Assembly: GCF_004335015.1 (NCBI RefSeq)
Contig: NZ_RQRU01000001.1
Span: forward strand, 558,001-622,000
Reading direction: 5' to 3'
Length of the DNA stretch: 64,000 nt
Source: Psychrobacter pygoscelis
GTDB lineage: Bacteria; Pseudomonadota; Gammaproteobacteria; Pseudomonadales; Moraxellaceae
The first letter of the stretch is position 1, and each line of letters opens with the position of its first letter. A model generated the notes under the pieces. It saw only the letters and a list, made by a program, of their open reading frames with translations, was not told the DNA's origin and ran no database searches. The position numbers and the translations under genes are program-made. Below, one piece after another: positions 17,427 to 27,032 of this stretch.

Positions 17427-19742
17427 ATGTCCACAATCTTACAGCGCTCTACCTTATCCCTATTATCTCTTTGTATCTCTCAACAGCTTTATGCAGAAGT
17501 TTCCGACGCACCGCAGACGACCTTAGACCCTATTACCGTCACAGCCTCTGTCAAATCAGGAACAGCGCTAGCACAGAAAATTAGCGAAATGCCTGCCGTT
17601 ACACAAATGATTTATGAAGATGAGATTGCCGCTCAAGCAGTGGGCAATCGCAGTCTCGCTGAGGTCATTGGTCAGTTGGTTCCCAGTATCGGCACAGCAA
17701 GTGGCTCTACGAGTAATTACGGTACTACTATGCGTGGTAGACCCGTGCAGTACTTACTCAATGGCGTGCCATTAAGTGGCTCTAGAGACTTATCACGCCA
17801 GCTTAACAGTATCGATCCGACTCAGCTAGAGCGCATTGAAGTACTTTCAGGCGCTACGAGTATCTACGGGTCTGGCGCCTCTGGCGGCTTGATCAATTTC
17901 GTGACTAAGTCTGTCTCGAATACTGGACTTCATGGCCAGTCTAGAATTGGCGTCAATAGCAATCGCGACTTTAATGATGAGTCTTTTGGCTTTAATGTCG
18001 GTCAGACACTTGGCTTTACTAGCGAAGACAACGTCATTAACGCGCGTCTTGATGTCGATTATGAAGAAAAAGGCGGTAAGTTTGATACTAAGGGTAACCG
18101 CATCAGCCCTGAAGTCTATCAAACCGATCAGCAAGATACCGATACTATTAGCATCAATGCTAATATTGGTTGGAATGTAACAGACAGCCAAAGCATCAAT
18201 CTTGCCGCAACACACTATGACAATAAACAAGACTCAGAGTATGGTGCCGATTATGGTAACAGCTTCTCAGGCTTGCTCGGTGGTGAGCCAAGTTTAAAAG
18301 CTATTAAAGGTTTAAAGCTTGAGACCCAGCCTTATACGACTAAGAATACTGTCAATCTAAACTACCATAATGACGACGTGCTAAATTCTAACCTCAATGT
18401 CACCGGTTACTACCGTGAAGAGTCAGCTCGTTTTTATCCTTTCCCTACTCCTATTGGCTATAACGATCGGGCAAAAGCGCTAATTGCCGAGCTGCCAGCT
18501 GCTACCCAAGCACAACTTGCCCAAACCCCATATGCTTTCTTACAGTCTACTGCTGATATCGAAGTCACTGGCGCGCGCGCTGCGCTGCAGTCTGAGACCA
18601 ATCTTGGGGCTATGCCCACTTTATTTAGTTATGGGGTGGACTTCGAGCATGAGCATGATGAACAATTTCAATATGGTCATGACCAAGCTAAATTCTTTAC
18701 CAGTAATGGCCTAGTAGGGCAGCCAGATGGCAGCAAATTTCGTGGGGGTCCAGATACTGATATTGACAAGTTAGGCGTCTTTATTAATGCTGATGTTGAT
18801 GTTAGCGATCAATGGCACGTTAGCGGCGGCGCTCGCTATCAAAATATTCAAACGGAAACTCAGGCCTTTAAACCACGAACAGAAGCTTTACCTGAGTACT
18901 TTTTAGCAAAGGTCGGTGTAGACTACGATCCTGATGAGATTGCAGCGGGCGAAACTGACCATAGCAAAACCTTATTTAACCTTGGTACCAGTTATAACCT
19001 ATCACCGCAAAATCAGGTGTTTGCTAACTTCTCTCAAGGGTTTAGTCTCTCTGATATTCAGCGAGCCCTTCGTGATGTCCCTGTTGACTTTAAGATTAAC
19101 TCTGACAATGTTGAGCCTATTACCGTCAATAGCTATGAGCTAGGCTGGGCCGGTAATTTTGACAATACCAAAGCCAAACTGGTTGGCTTCTATAACGACT
19201 CCGATAAGACCGTGCGCTTCACCTCAGACTATAAAGTCTTGGTAGTTGATACCGACGAAAAGGTTTATGGCGCTGAGGCTTCACTCTCTCACGATCTAAA
19301 CGATCAGTGGACTTTAGGCTCTACGCTAGCTTATACCCGCGGACAATACAAAGACGTGGACGGTGAGTGGCGCGAGCTAAATGCCGTTCGTCTGACACCG
19401 CTTAAAGGGACTGCCTTTGCCCAGTATAACTTCGACGGCGGTAGCAATATTCGTCTGCAGGCATTGGCTATCGGCGGCACGGACAAAGCTTACGAGGAGA
19501 ATAAAACTAGACCAGCAGCTGCCGTGGCTAAATACCGGCTCAGTGCTCAGCCCGTTAAGGGGTTTTTGATAGCTGATCTAGTAGGGCAAGTCGACCTACC
19601 AATGGGGCATCTTGATTACGGCATCTATAACCTTGCCAATACTCAATATAAAACTGTCTATAACCAAACGACTTATGGCGCTATGAATAGGCTTGATGCA
19701 GAAGGAACCACTTACGCGCTCGGCTATACGGTAGATTATTGA
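17427..19742 (+). CDS. TonB-dependent siderophore receptor, IutA-like
   Basis: A 771-residue outer-membrane receptor. Signal peptide residues 1-23 (end LYA), TonB box DPITVTAS. The plug reads TMRGRPVQYLLNGVPL, DPTQLERIEVLSGATSIYGSGASGGLINFVTK, which is close to hydroxamate/citrate-hydroxamate siderophore receptors such as IutA. The barrel ends in TTYALGYTVDY with the terminal aromatic. A Fur box stands upstream and a strong terminator follows, so it is a self-contained iron module inserted between the purine regulator and uraD. No siderophore synthesis genes are in the window, so uptake of a xenosiderophore is possible (inference). Confidence 0.87.
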   Translation: MSTILQRSTLSLLSLCISQQLYAEVSDAPQTTLDPITVTASVKSGTALAQKISEMPAVTQMIYEDEIAAQAVGNRSLAEVIGQLVPSIGTASGSTSNYGTTMRGRPVQYLLNGVPLSGSRDLSRQLNSIDPTQLERIEVLSGATSIYGSGASGGLINFVTKSVSNTGLHGQSRIGVNSNRDFNDESFGFNVGQTLGFTSEDNVINARLDVDYEEKGGKFDTKGNRISPEVYQTDQQDTDTISINANIGWNVTDSQSINLAATHYDNKQDSEYGADYGNSFSGLLGGEPSLKAIKGLKLETQPYTTKNTVNLNYHNDDVLNSNLNVTGYYREESARFYPFPTPIGYNDRAKALIAELPAATQAQLAQTPYAFLQSTADIEVTGARAALQSETNLGAMPTLFSYGVDFEHEHDEQFQYGHDQAKFFTSNGLVGQPDGSKFRGGPDTDIDKLGVFINADVDVSDQWHVSGGARYQNIQTETQAFKPRTEALPEYFLAKVGVDYDPDEIAAGETDHSKTLFNLGTSYNLSPQNQVFANFSQGFSLSDIQRALRDVPVDFKINSDNVEPITVNSYELGWAGNFDNTKAKLVGFYNDSDKTVRFTSDYKVLVVDTDEKVYGAEASLSHDLNDQWTLGSTLAYTRGQYKDVDGEWRELNAVRLTPLKGTAFAQYNFDGGSNIRLQALAIGGTDKAYEENKTRPAAAVAKYRLSAQPVKGFLIADLVGQVDLPMGHLDYGIYNLANTQYKTVYNQTTYGAMNRLDAEGTTYALGYTVDY

Positions 19743-19861
19743 TACTATGAGCTTAATATGACGCGGCTACAGTACTAGATACCTTAGTTATATTTATTTT
19801 AGTAGGCGTTTTTATCTTTAGTTCAACAGAAATACCAAAGAAGCCCACAAGGAAAGTAACC

Positions 19862-19893
19862 ATCGCCATTATGCTAAGTAATGGCGATTTTTT
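19862..19893 (+). terminator. Terminator after siderophore receptor
   Basis: ATCGCCATTA and TAATGGCGAT form a perfect 10-bp stem with a 7-base loop, directly followed by six T. Confidence 0.92.
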
Positions 19894-19936
19894 ATGGCTC
19901 AAATAATGACTGGTCTAAAATTAATTCATAAAATAG

Positions 19937-19952
19937 TTGACCATTTGGTCAG
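19937..19952. promoter_or_regulatory. RutR-type operator upstream of uraD
   Basis: TTGACCATTTGGTCAG is almost the exact RutR consensus palindrome. It lies about 80 bp before uraD and would control the uraD-uraH-puuD arm. The left flank (ATAG) and right flank (GTTTT) are shared with the site at 14678. Confidence 0.8.
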
Positions 19953-20033
19953 GTTTTTGCAAAATAGCGGCACGAAATATTAACTTTACTGTGTATACTC
20001 GACCCAGAAACTCGTTTTGAAAAGGATTTACTT

Positions 20034-20546
20034 GTGACCCTTAGTCTAACGTCATTCAACCAGCTGCCCGAAGACGCGGCGACCAATGAGCTATTAATGT
20101 GCTGTACTAGCGAGCGTTGGGCCACCATGCTAGTGGAGAAACGTCCTTTTGCCTCGCTTGAGGCTCTAATCACCGCGAGCGATGCTGTCTGGTCAAAGAT
20201 GGGTGAAGCTGACTACTTGCAAGCCTTCGAAGGTCATCCGCAGATCGGTGATGTCTCAACGCTAAAAGAAAAGTATCGCCATACTGCCGGTAGCGCCGCA
20301 CACGAGCAATCTGGTGCCAATGAAGCAGACGATAGTACCCTGCATGCCTTAGCAAAGGGCAATCAGGACTATCTGGAGAAGTTTGGCTTTATTTTTATTG
20401 TCTTCGCCACTGGTAAGTCAGCGCAGCAAATGCTTGACTTACTCAATGCTCGCCTGCCCAATGACCGCGAGCAAGAGCTGGCGAACGCCGCTGCTGAGCA
20501 AAATAAGATTACTCAGCTGCGCCTTAGCAAGCTCATTGAAGCCTAA
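20034..20546 (+). CDS. uraD: OHCU decarboxylase
   Basis: Decarboxylates 2-oxo-4-hydroxy-4-carboxy-5-ureidoimidazoline to S-allantoin, the third step of urate breakdown. 170 residues, the family's usual size. The catalytic block FEGHPQIGD is present around residues 62-70 with the key His and preceding Glu, and FIFIVFATGKSAQQML near residue 120 is the second conserved block. A GTG start at 20034 follows AAAGGA. The operator at 19937 lies in its promoter. First gene of the arm uraD-uraH-puuD. Confidence 0.93.
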   Translation: MTLSLTSFNQLPEDAATNELLMCCTSERWATMLVEKRPFASLEALITASDAVWSKMGEADYLQAFEGHPQIGDVSTLKEKYRHTAGSAAHEQSGANEADDSTLHALAKGNQDYLEKFGFIFIVFATGKSAQQMLDLLNARLPNDREQELANAAAEQNKITQLRLSKLIEA

Positions 20547-20692
20547 CACCTTACTAGGCATTGCTTAACCAGAGATTTATTTAGGCGCTTGCATACTATC
20601 TATTGCTGTTAAGTTTTACCTCAAGCGCCTTTATTTATTCTGCACAGTTACTTCGCCCATTTATTCTGTCTCAGACTCGAAAGGAAGCAGCT

Positions 20693-21073
20693 ATGACCAG
20701 CACTTCGTCAGCCACTTTATCTTCACACATTTTAGATACTCACCTTGGCAAGCCTGCCGCCAATATTGCCGTTACTCTGCGCCGTATTGATGCTAATGAT
20801 TCAGCTCAGCTACTCGCGCATGGCACCACCAATGCCGATGGCCGCGTCACGCCCGATAGTTGGGATTTTAGCCACGCTACTGACGAGCAATCGCATGATC
20901 TCCAACCAGGCCGCTATACCCTTACCTTTGATACCCAAGCTTACTTCGATGCTCAGTCGCTAACGGCTTTTTATCCGCAAGTCATTATCGACTTCGTGAT
21001 AAGTAATACTAGCCACTATCATGTGCCGTTACTACTTAGCGCGCACGGCTATAGCACGTATCGCGGCTCGTAG
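20693..21073 (+). CDS. uraH: 5-hydroxyisourate hydrolase
   Basis: Hydrolyses 5-hydroxyisourate to OHCU, the second step of urate breakdown; a transthyretin-related protein. About 126 residues. It has SSHILDTHLGKPAANI at the N-terminus with the catalytic His, and YHVPLLLSAHGYSTYRGS at the end, including the diagnostic C-terminal YRGS. The ATG at 20693 is chosen over upstream codons because AGGAAG stands just before it. No signal peptide, so cytosolic. Confidence 0.95.
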   Translation: MTSTSSATLSSHILDTHLGKPAANIAVTLRRIDANDSAQLLAHGTTNADGRVTPDSWDFSHATDEQSHDLQPGRYTLTFDTQAYFDAQSLTAFYPQVIIDFVISNTSHYHVPLLLSAHGYSTYRGS

Positions 21074-21139
21074 CTGCTTAAAAGCGACAGCAATTTAATC
21101 TTAAAGTTCGATTCAGTATATTAAAAGGACAGCGGCGGC

Positions 21140-22519
21140 ATGGGTGCATATTTACTCGATTGGTTACAGTTATTTTTTAGATGGTTTCACGTCATTGCGG
21201 GCGTCGCATGGATTGGCGCATCGTTTTACTTTGTCTGGCTTGATTTAAGCCTGCAAAAGCCACCAGAATGGAAAAAAGACAAAGGTATCTCTGGTGACTT
21301 ATGGGCTGTGCATGGCGGCGGCTTTTATGAGATTGCCAAATACAAGCTTGAACCTGAGTCGATGCCGACGACACTGCATTGGTTCAAATGGGAAGCCTAT
21401 ACCACATGGCTAACTGGGATAGCCATGCTAACGGTGGTATATTATTTCAATGCCACCGCCTATCTTATCGACCCAAGCAAGGTGGCCTTTAGCTCTACGA
21501 CTGTCGCTGTAGCAACCAGTCTACTGTTCTTATTCGGCAACTACTTTATCTATGAGGCCATCGTCCGTAGCCGCTTGGGAAAAAATGCGTTAATCTTCAG
21601 TGTATTGATCTTTATTTTGATGGTCGTAGACACTTGGTTGGCCTATCAATTATTTAGTGATCGGGCAGCATACATCCATGTCGGTGCTATCTTAGGTACG
21701 ATTATGGCGGGTAATGTGTTCTTTGGTATTATGCCCGCCCAGCGCGCACTGGTTCAATGTGTTCGCGATGGCGTCAAGCCTGGTAAAGAAGTGGCTGAGC
21801 TGGCGCTAATGGCCAAAAACCGCTCATTGATGAACAACTACTTCACCCTACCGCTTATCTTCATCATGATCAGTAACCACTATCCAATGACCTACTCGCA
21901 TGAGCATGGTTGGTTAGTGTTAGTCTTTATTGGTATTATCACCGCGACCGTGCGTCACTACTTTAACCTTAAACATCGCGGCTTTAAAAGACCTCGTTAT
22001 TTGGTCATTCCTGCCATCCTTACCTTGCTACTCATCATTTGGATGCGCCCAGAACCTGTGAAGTCATTACCAGCGGCACCGGTATCAGCACAAACGGATG
22101 AAGCCACTACTGAGTCTACGCAATCAGTGGCATCACCGACCACCTCGGTCAATCCTCCATCTGTCGTAGACAGCACGAGTGACGGCGCAACCACGGATGC
22201 CAATACCGCTAACGGTGCTACCGTAACGACTGCTACTGCAACGGAAAGTACTCAAGCGGTATCTGCTTCAGCCTCACAAGACGATGCCATCATGACGATT
22301 GTGCACACGCGCTGCTCAACTTGTCACGCAGCGCAGCCAACGCAGGCAGGATTTAACGCACCACCACTAGGTGTGATTTTGCAGACTCCTGAAGATCTCA
22401 ATACCCATAAAGCTAAGATTGCGACTGTGGTACAAAGCCAATATATGCCACTGGCTAATATGACCAAAATGACCGATGAGGAGCGAGCGCAGCTTGTGGC
22501 TTACGTGTCAGGATTGTAA
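21140..22519 (+). CDS. puuD: Membrane urate hydroxylase with C-terminal cytochrome c domain
   Basis: Oxidises urate to 5-hydroxyisourate and passes electrons to the respiratory chain rather than to oxygen directly. Residues 1-315 are membrane-embedded with about eight hydrophobic segments, starting WLQLFFRWFHVIAGVAWIGASFYFVWLD, as in PuuD. A roughly 70-residue Thr/Ser/Ala-rich linker follows. The C-terminal domain has a CSTCH heme c site near residue 390 and a YMPLANMTKMT methionine region. Presence of the cytochrome domain marks the bacterial PuuD type. It replaces the soluble cofactor-free urate oxidase, which was not found in the window. Confidence 0.93.
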   Translation: MGAYLLDWLQLFFRWFHVIAGVAWIGASFYFVWLDLSLQKPPEWKKDKGISGDLWAVHGGGFYEIAKYKLEPESMPTTLHWFKWEAYTTWLTGIAMLTVVYYFNATAYLIDPSKVAFSSTTVAVATSLLFLFGNYFIYEAIVRSRLGKNALIFSVLIFILMVVDTWLAYQLFSDRAAYIHVGAILGTIMAGNVFFGIMPAQRALVQCVRDGVKPGKEVAELALMAKNRSLMNNYFTLPLIFIMISNHYPMTYSHEHGWLVLVFIGIITATVRHYFNLKHRGFKRPRYLVIPAILTLLLIIWMRPEPVKSLPAAPVSAQTDEATTESTQSVASPTTSVNPPSVVDSTSDGATTDANTANGATVTTATATESTQAVSASASQDDAIMTIVHTRCSTCHAAQPTQAGFNAPPLGVILQTPEDLNTHKAKIATVVQSQYMPLANMTKMTDEERAQLVAYVSGL

Positions 22520-22675
22520 ATATTTAGCAGGTAAGCCCTTAGAACCTGTATTCACAACTCCCAGTAAGCTTATAAATTCAATCGAGTTTTAATTAATTTT
22601 TAATTAAACTTAATAATTATTGTATTCTGTTTACTCAATAATATCCTGATACCAATGACTACTAGGAGTAGACAA

Positions 22676-24109
22676 ATGCAAGCTGACCATGAGCTCAACA
22701 TAAACAACACCAACTCTCGGCTTTATAATGACGACCTAGCCCCGCTAGCGTCATCAAAGCGCACTTGGGGTTGGTTTGAGATATTCAACGTTTGGTCCAA
22801 TGACGTTCAAAGTCTATTTGGTTATACGCTAGCGGCCTCGCTGTTTTTAAGTTATGGCTTGAATGGCTGGTGGGTTATGGCGGCCATCATGTTCGCTGGA
22901 CTAATCGTTATGCTCATGGTCAACCTGACGGGACGTCCTAGCGTTAAGTATGGCATCCCCTTCCCAGTGCTTATTAGAGCCAGTATGGGGGTAAATGGCG
23001 CTAATCTGCCTGCCATATTACGCGCTATTATTGGTATCTTTTGGTATGGCGTTCAGACCTACTTTGCCTCGACGGCAGTAACCATCTTGTTGACGCTGAT
23101 ATTTGCTGAGTCAACATCGACCTTTTTGCAGTTATCAGTCACTGCTTGGATGGCATTTATCATCGTTTGGATATTTCAGATTGTGCTATTTTGGGCAGGT
23201 ATTGAGCCCATCAAGCGTTTTTTAAATTGGGCAGGACCCTTAGTCTATATCGTCATGATTGTCATGATGGGCGTGGTTTGGTATCAGTCAGGCTCTGAGC
23301 TCATCCCCGCGATTAGTACAATTTTCTCTGGAAGCAGCACTTATGAAGGCTCTAAAGTCCAAGCCTTTATGGCGATTGTCGGTACTATGGTGGCCTATTT
23401 CGCCGCAATTGTGATTAATTTTGGTGATTTTTCACGCTTTTTACGTAGCGAAAAAGACATGAAATTGGGTAATTTGCTAGGACTGCCATTGAATATGGCT
23501 TTCTTCTCATTTATTGCCCTGATTATCACCGCAGGCACGCTGGTATTATTCGGTGAGCCATTGACCAACCCTTCTGACATTGTTGAGCGTGTGGACGCCT
23601 TACCATTAACGATTGTCTCGGCCTTGACCTTTTTTGCAGCGACTGTGGGCATCAATATGGTGGCAAATTTCATACCACCCGCTTATGATTTGGCCAACCT
23701 ATTTCCAAAGCATATTAGCTTTAGAAAAGGCGGTCTTATTACCGCAGTCATTGCCTTTTTCGTTGGCGCTCTGTGGGTCTCAGTCATTAGCCAAATTGGT
23801 ATCGTGGGCTTTGTTAATGCTGTTGGGGCAATTATCGCGCCATTTTTCGGTATTATCGTGGTAGATTATTATTTAATTAAGCATCAAGATTTAGACATGC
23901 AGGCGTTGTTTGATGACCAGCCTACTGGTGCTTACTATTATCAAAAAGGTTGGAATATTAAAGGTCTAATTGCCTTTGCCATCGCCGCCGTATTCTCGGT
24001 AGCCACGGTACTCGTGCCTATGTTGACCAAGCTTGAAGGCTACGGTTTCTTATTAGGCGCGGCTATTGGTGGTCTGATTTATTGGTTGCTTATGAAAAGT
24101 GAGAGATAA
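22676..24109 (+). CDS. NCS1 family permease, probably allantoin
   Basis: About 477 residues with some 12 transmembrane segments; a cation symporter of the NCS1 (cytosine/purine/allantoin/hydantoin) family. Family features are the N-terminal WFEIFNVWSNDVQSLFGY and the middle FLNWAGPLVYIVMI and VIAFFVGALW segments. Its place directly before allantoinase, allantoicase and ureidoglycolate lyase suggests allantoin import, but purine or cytosine remain possible. ATG 22676 is preferred over 22655 because AGGAG lies 7 bases before it. Confidence 0.85.
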   Translation: MQADHELNINNTNSRLYNDDLAPLASSKRTWGWFEIFNVWSNDVQSLFGYTLAASLFLSYGLNGWWVMAAIMFAGLIVMLMVNLTGRPSVKYGIPFPVLIRASMGVNGANLPAILRAIIGIFWYGVQTYFASTAVTILLTLIFAESTSTFLQLSVTAWMAFIIVWIFQIVLFWAGIEPIKRFLNWAGPLVYIVMIVMMGVVWYQSGSELIPAISTIFSGSSTYEGSKVQAFMAIVGTMVAYFAAIVINFGDFSRFLRSEKDMKLGNLLGLPLNMAFFSFIALIITAGTLVLFGEPLTNPSDIVERVDALPLTIVSALTFFAATVGINMVANFIPPAYDLANLFPKHISFRKGGLITAVIAFFVGALWVSVISQIGIVGFVNAVGAIIAPFFGIIVVDYYLIKHQDLDMQALFDDQPTGAYYYQKGWNIKGLIAFAIAAVFSVATVLVPMLTKLEGYGFLLGAAIGGLIYWLLMKSER

Positions 24110-24213
24110 AGATTTCAAATGAGAATTAGCGAATCAAATGCTGTAACTCGCCTTGATGCCATTAGAATATGGTTAAGGTTGAGCGTTATAATTTAGTTAA
24201 TTAAGGATATTTT

Positions 24214-25206
24214 ATGACAGAACAAAACTTCAAACACGTCACCAGTACCTTTGACACCGACAGCTATCCGCGCGACCTAAAAGGTTACGGTGCCAATCCA
24301 CCTAAGGCCAAGTGGCCGGGCGGTGCAAAAATCGCCGTTCAGTTTGTCCTTAATATTGAAGAAGGTGCAGAAAACAGCGTCATCCATGGTGATGGTCAAT
24401 CTGAGCGATTTTTATCAGATATCTTGGGCACGCCTGAGTTTAACAATCGTCATCAATCCATCGAGTCAGCCTTTGAATATGGCAGCCGTGTCGGGGTTTG
24501 GCGAGTACTTGATACCTTTAAAGAATACGGCTATCCGATCACCACCTTTACTTGCGCCGCAGCTGCCGAAAAGACGCCGCATATTATCGAGCGCGTGTTA
24601 GAAGACGGTCATGAGATTGCCAGCCACGGTCTGCGCTGGATTACTTATCAATACATGTACCGCGAGACCGAGCGCGAGCACATTCGTAGAGCCACTGAAA
24701 TCTTTGAAGAGATGCTCGGTCGTCAGCCCTTAGGCTGGTACACCGGCCGCGATAGCCCCAATACTCGCGAGCTGGTCGTTGAGCAAGGTGGCTATACTTA
24801 TGACTCTGACTCGTATGGCGATGAGCTACCGTATTGGCTTAATGTCAAAACCCAAGAGGGCGAGCAAATTATTCGTAAGCCGCATCTGGTTATCCCTTAC
24901 ACGCTTGAAACCAATGACATGCGCTTTGCTTCAAGCCCCGGCTTTACTAATGCCGAGCCATTTTATCAGTATCTAAAAGATAGCTTCGATACTTTATACG
25001 AAGAAGGCGAACATACGCCCAAGATGCTCACTATCGGTCTGCATTGCCGCATGATAGGCCGAGCTGGCCGTATTGTAGCACTCAAAAAATTCTTGAAATA
25101 TATCAGTGAAAAGCCTGACGTTTGGGTATGCCGCCGTGATGAGATTGCCAAACATTGGTATGAGAACCATCCCGCCACCCCAGACAATACCGCTAATTGG
25201 CTATAG
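24214..25206 (+). CDS. puuE: Allantoinase, polysaccharide-deacetylase type
   Basis: Opens the ring of allantoin to allantoate. It belongs to the metal-independent PuuE type, structurally a polysaccharide deacetylase-like barrel, not the amidohydrolase AllB. 330 residues as usual. Conserved parts seen: NIEEGAENSVIHGDG near residue 50, GSRVGVWRVLDTFKEYG, HEIASHGLRWITYQYM around residue 140, GRDSPNTRELV and a terminal TIGLHCRMIGRAGR. AAGGA precedes the ATG. It is followed by alc and allA in one direction with short gaps, probably one transcript. Confidence 0.95.
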   Translation: MTEQNFKHVTSTFDTDSYPRDLKGYGANPPKAKWPGGAKIAVQFVLNIEEGAENSVIHGDGQSERFLSDILGTPEFNNRHQSIESAFEYGSRVGVWRVLDTFKEYGYPITTFTCAAAAEKTPHIIERVLEDGHEIASHGLRWITYQYMYRETEREHIRRATEIFEEMLGRQPLGWYTGRDSPNTRELVVEQGGYTYDSDSYGDELPYWLNVKTQEGEQIIRKPHLVIPYTLETNDMRFASSPGFTNAEPFYQYLKDSFDTLYEEGEHTPKMLTIGLHCRMIGRAGRIVALKKFLKYISEKPDVWVCRRDEIAKHWYENHPATPDNTANWL

Positions 25207-25287
25207 AGCTGTTTATAGATAGTTAAAATACAGTCAAAGACTTTAACCCGCTATCGAGCAACAACTATTACTAAATAAGGACATAAT

Positions 25288-26364
25288 ATGAGTCATTCAA
25301 TCGGCCAACCAGGTCAAGTTATCCTACCGGACAATCTACCCGAAACCCTGCCAGAATTTGTCAAAAAGACCAACGTCGCTGACAGCCGTCTTGGTGCCAA
25401 AGCGCTGTTTTCAACCGATGACTTTTTTGCACCAAAAGACCGTCTTCTTAAGCCTGAATTGCCTGTCTTTATCGTCGGTGAGTTCGATGACAATGGTAAG
25501 TGGATGGATGGATGGGAGACGCGGCGTAAGCGTCATTTAGGCTATGACTACACCGTTATTCAGCTGGCTCGCCCAACCAAAATCGCCGGTATCGACATTG
25601 ATACCAGTCACTTTACGGGCAATTACCCCTCTTCTGCCAGTATTGATGCACTATATGCCCCAGAGCTTATGCAGCAAAGCGACGCTGAACTGGCCGCCTT
25701 GAATAAAGACTATTGGGATAAAAAAGACTGGCAATCATTGGTCGGAATGACGGCACTAAAAGGCCATTCTCATGAGTTTGTCAGTACAGACTCAAGTGAT
25801 GTTGTGACCCATATCCGTCTGAATATCTATCCTGATGGCGGCGTGGCCCGCTTGCGTGTCTATGGTGACATCCAGCTTGATAGCAGCTCTAGTACAGAGG
25901 AGACTATCGACTTGATCGGCGCTTTAAATGGTGGCCGCGCTATCGCCTGTAACGACGCTCACTTTGGCGCAGTTGAGAACTTATTGCTACCGACCAAAGC
26001 ACCGAATATGGGTGAAGGTTGGGAGACCCGTCGTCGCCGTGAGCCAGGTAATGACTGGTGTATTATTGCCCTAGGTCAAGCTGGCACGGTCGAAGCAATC
26101 GAGATCGATACCGCTTATTTTAAAGGCAACTTCCCTGATAAAGTGTCGATTCAAGCGGTCTATGCGCCGGATACCCCAGATGCAACCTTGGTGACGCAAA
26201 GTATGTTTTGGGATACCCTGCTTGAGCCGCAAGCGCTTAGCGCCGACAATGTGGTGACCTTTAGCGACTTGAAGATTGACAAGCCAATTACCCATATTCG
26301 AGTCAACATCTTCCCTGATGGTGGTATCAGCCGCGTTCGACTATTTGGTAAAGTGGCGCAGTAA
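25288..26364 (+). CDS. alc: Allantoicase
   Basis: Splits allantoate into ureidoglycolate and urea. 358 residues made of two homologous jelly-roll repeats, as in known allantoicases: GWETRRKRHLGYDYTVIQL near residue 75 and GWETRRRREPGNDWCIIAL near residue 248, each followed by IDIDTSHFTGNYP or IEIDTAYFKGNFP and ending in HIRLNIYPDGGVARLRVYG or HIRVNIFPDGGISRVRLFG. It uses the urea-releasing route, not the ammonia-releasing AllC route, which fits the presence of urease at 37-43.6 kb. Confidence 0.95.
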   Translation: MSHSIGQPGQVILPDNLPETLPEFVKKTNVADSRLGAKALFSTDDFFAPKDRLLKPELPVFIVGEFDDNGKWMDGWETRRKRHLGYDYTVIQLARPTKIAGIDIDTSHFTGNYPSSASIDALYAPELMQQSDAELAALNKDYWDKKDWQSLVGMTALKGHSHEFVSTDSSDVVTHIRLNIYPDGGVARLRVYGDIQLDSSSSTEETIDLIGALNGGRAIACNDAHFGAVENLLLPTKAPNMGEGWETRRRREPGNDWCIIALGQAGTVEAIEIDTAYFKGNFPDKVSIQAVYAPDTPDATLVTQSMFWDTLLEPQALSADNVVTFSDLKIDKPITHIRVNIFPDGGISRVRLFGKVAQ

Positions 26365-26400
26365 CAAGTCAGCAAGTAACAATATGACTTTTATTTGTCT

Positions 26401-26428
26401 AAATCTTCCTTTAACCAAAGGAAGATTT
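26401..26428. other. Perfect inverted repeat between alc and allA
   Basis: AAATCTTCCTTT and AAAGGAAGATTT pair perfectly (12 bp) around AACC. No T-run follows directly, so it could be an mRNA stabiliser or partial terminator inside the operon rather than a true end. Confidence 0.7.
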
Positions 26429-26462
26429 GACCCTTTTAATCCCCAAACCAGCAAGGTAGTCT

Positions 26463-26978
26463 ATGACCATTACTCTCACCGCCCAGCCATTAACCAAAGC
26501 AAACTTTGCACCATTTGGCGCGGTCATCGAGCCGTATGATGCAGCCGAACAGACTGAAGATAATTGCTATATCATCAATAATGGCTTTGCTACCCGTCAC
26601 CATGCGATTGCCAAAGCCGCACTCGATGGTGGCGAGGTTGGCTTTAGTATCTTTATGGCCAAACCGCGTGAGATTCCTATTGCCTTGTCGGTGATGGAGT
26701 TTCATCCGCTTGGCTCGCAGGCCTTCTTTTCTATGAATGGCGAAGACTATGTGGTCGTGGTCGCACCAAAAGGCGAGCCACCAAAGTCTGCTGACGACTT
26801 ATCAGTATTTTATGCCAAATCTACCCAAGGCATTCAATACGATGCAGGCGTCTGGCATCATCCACTCTTGGCATTAAATTCTGAAAGTCCATTTTTAGTC
26901 GTTGACCGCATTAACGGTACAGGCAATAATTGCACTGAGGTTGATATTACCGATTGGGGCGTAATGGTTGAGATTTAG
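26463..26978 (+). CDS. allA: Ureidoglycolate lyase
   Basis: Cuts ureidoglycolate to glyoxylate and urea, the last step of this path. 171 residues, a cupin-like fold. Family parts seen: [16 protein letters not shown] at the N-terminus, [16 protein letters not shown] near residue 78 with the metal-region His, and [10 protein letters not shown] near residue 137. AAGG stands before the ATG. A T-tailed hairpin after the stop ends the operon. Confidence 0.95.
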   Translation: MTITLTAQPLTKANFAPFGAVIEPYDAAEQTEDNCYIINNGFATRHHAIAKAALDGGEVGFSIFMAKPREIPIALSVMEFHPLGSQAFFSMNGEDYVVVVAPKGEPPKSADDLSVFYAKSTQGIQYDAGVWHHPLLALNSESPFLVVDRINGTGNNCTEVDITDWGVMVEI

Positions 26979-26999
26979 CCACTCAAGCTTATATGTTTT

Positions 27000-27032
27000 G
27001 AAAAAAGGCAGCTTAGAGGGCTGTCTTTTTTT
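27000..27032 (+). terminator. Terminator after allA
   Basis: AAAAAAGGCAGC and GGCTGTCTTTTTTT form a hairpin with one G-T pair and a long T-run, 20 bases after the allA stop. Confidence 0.88.
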
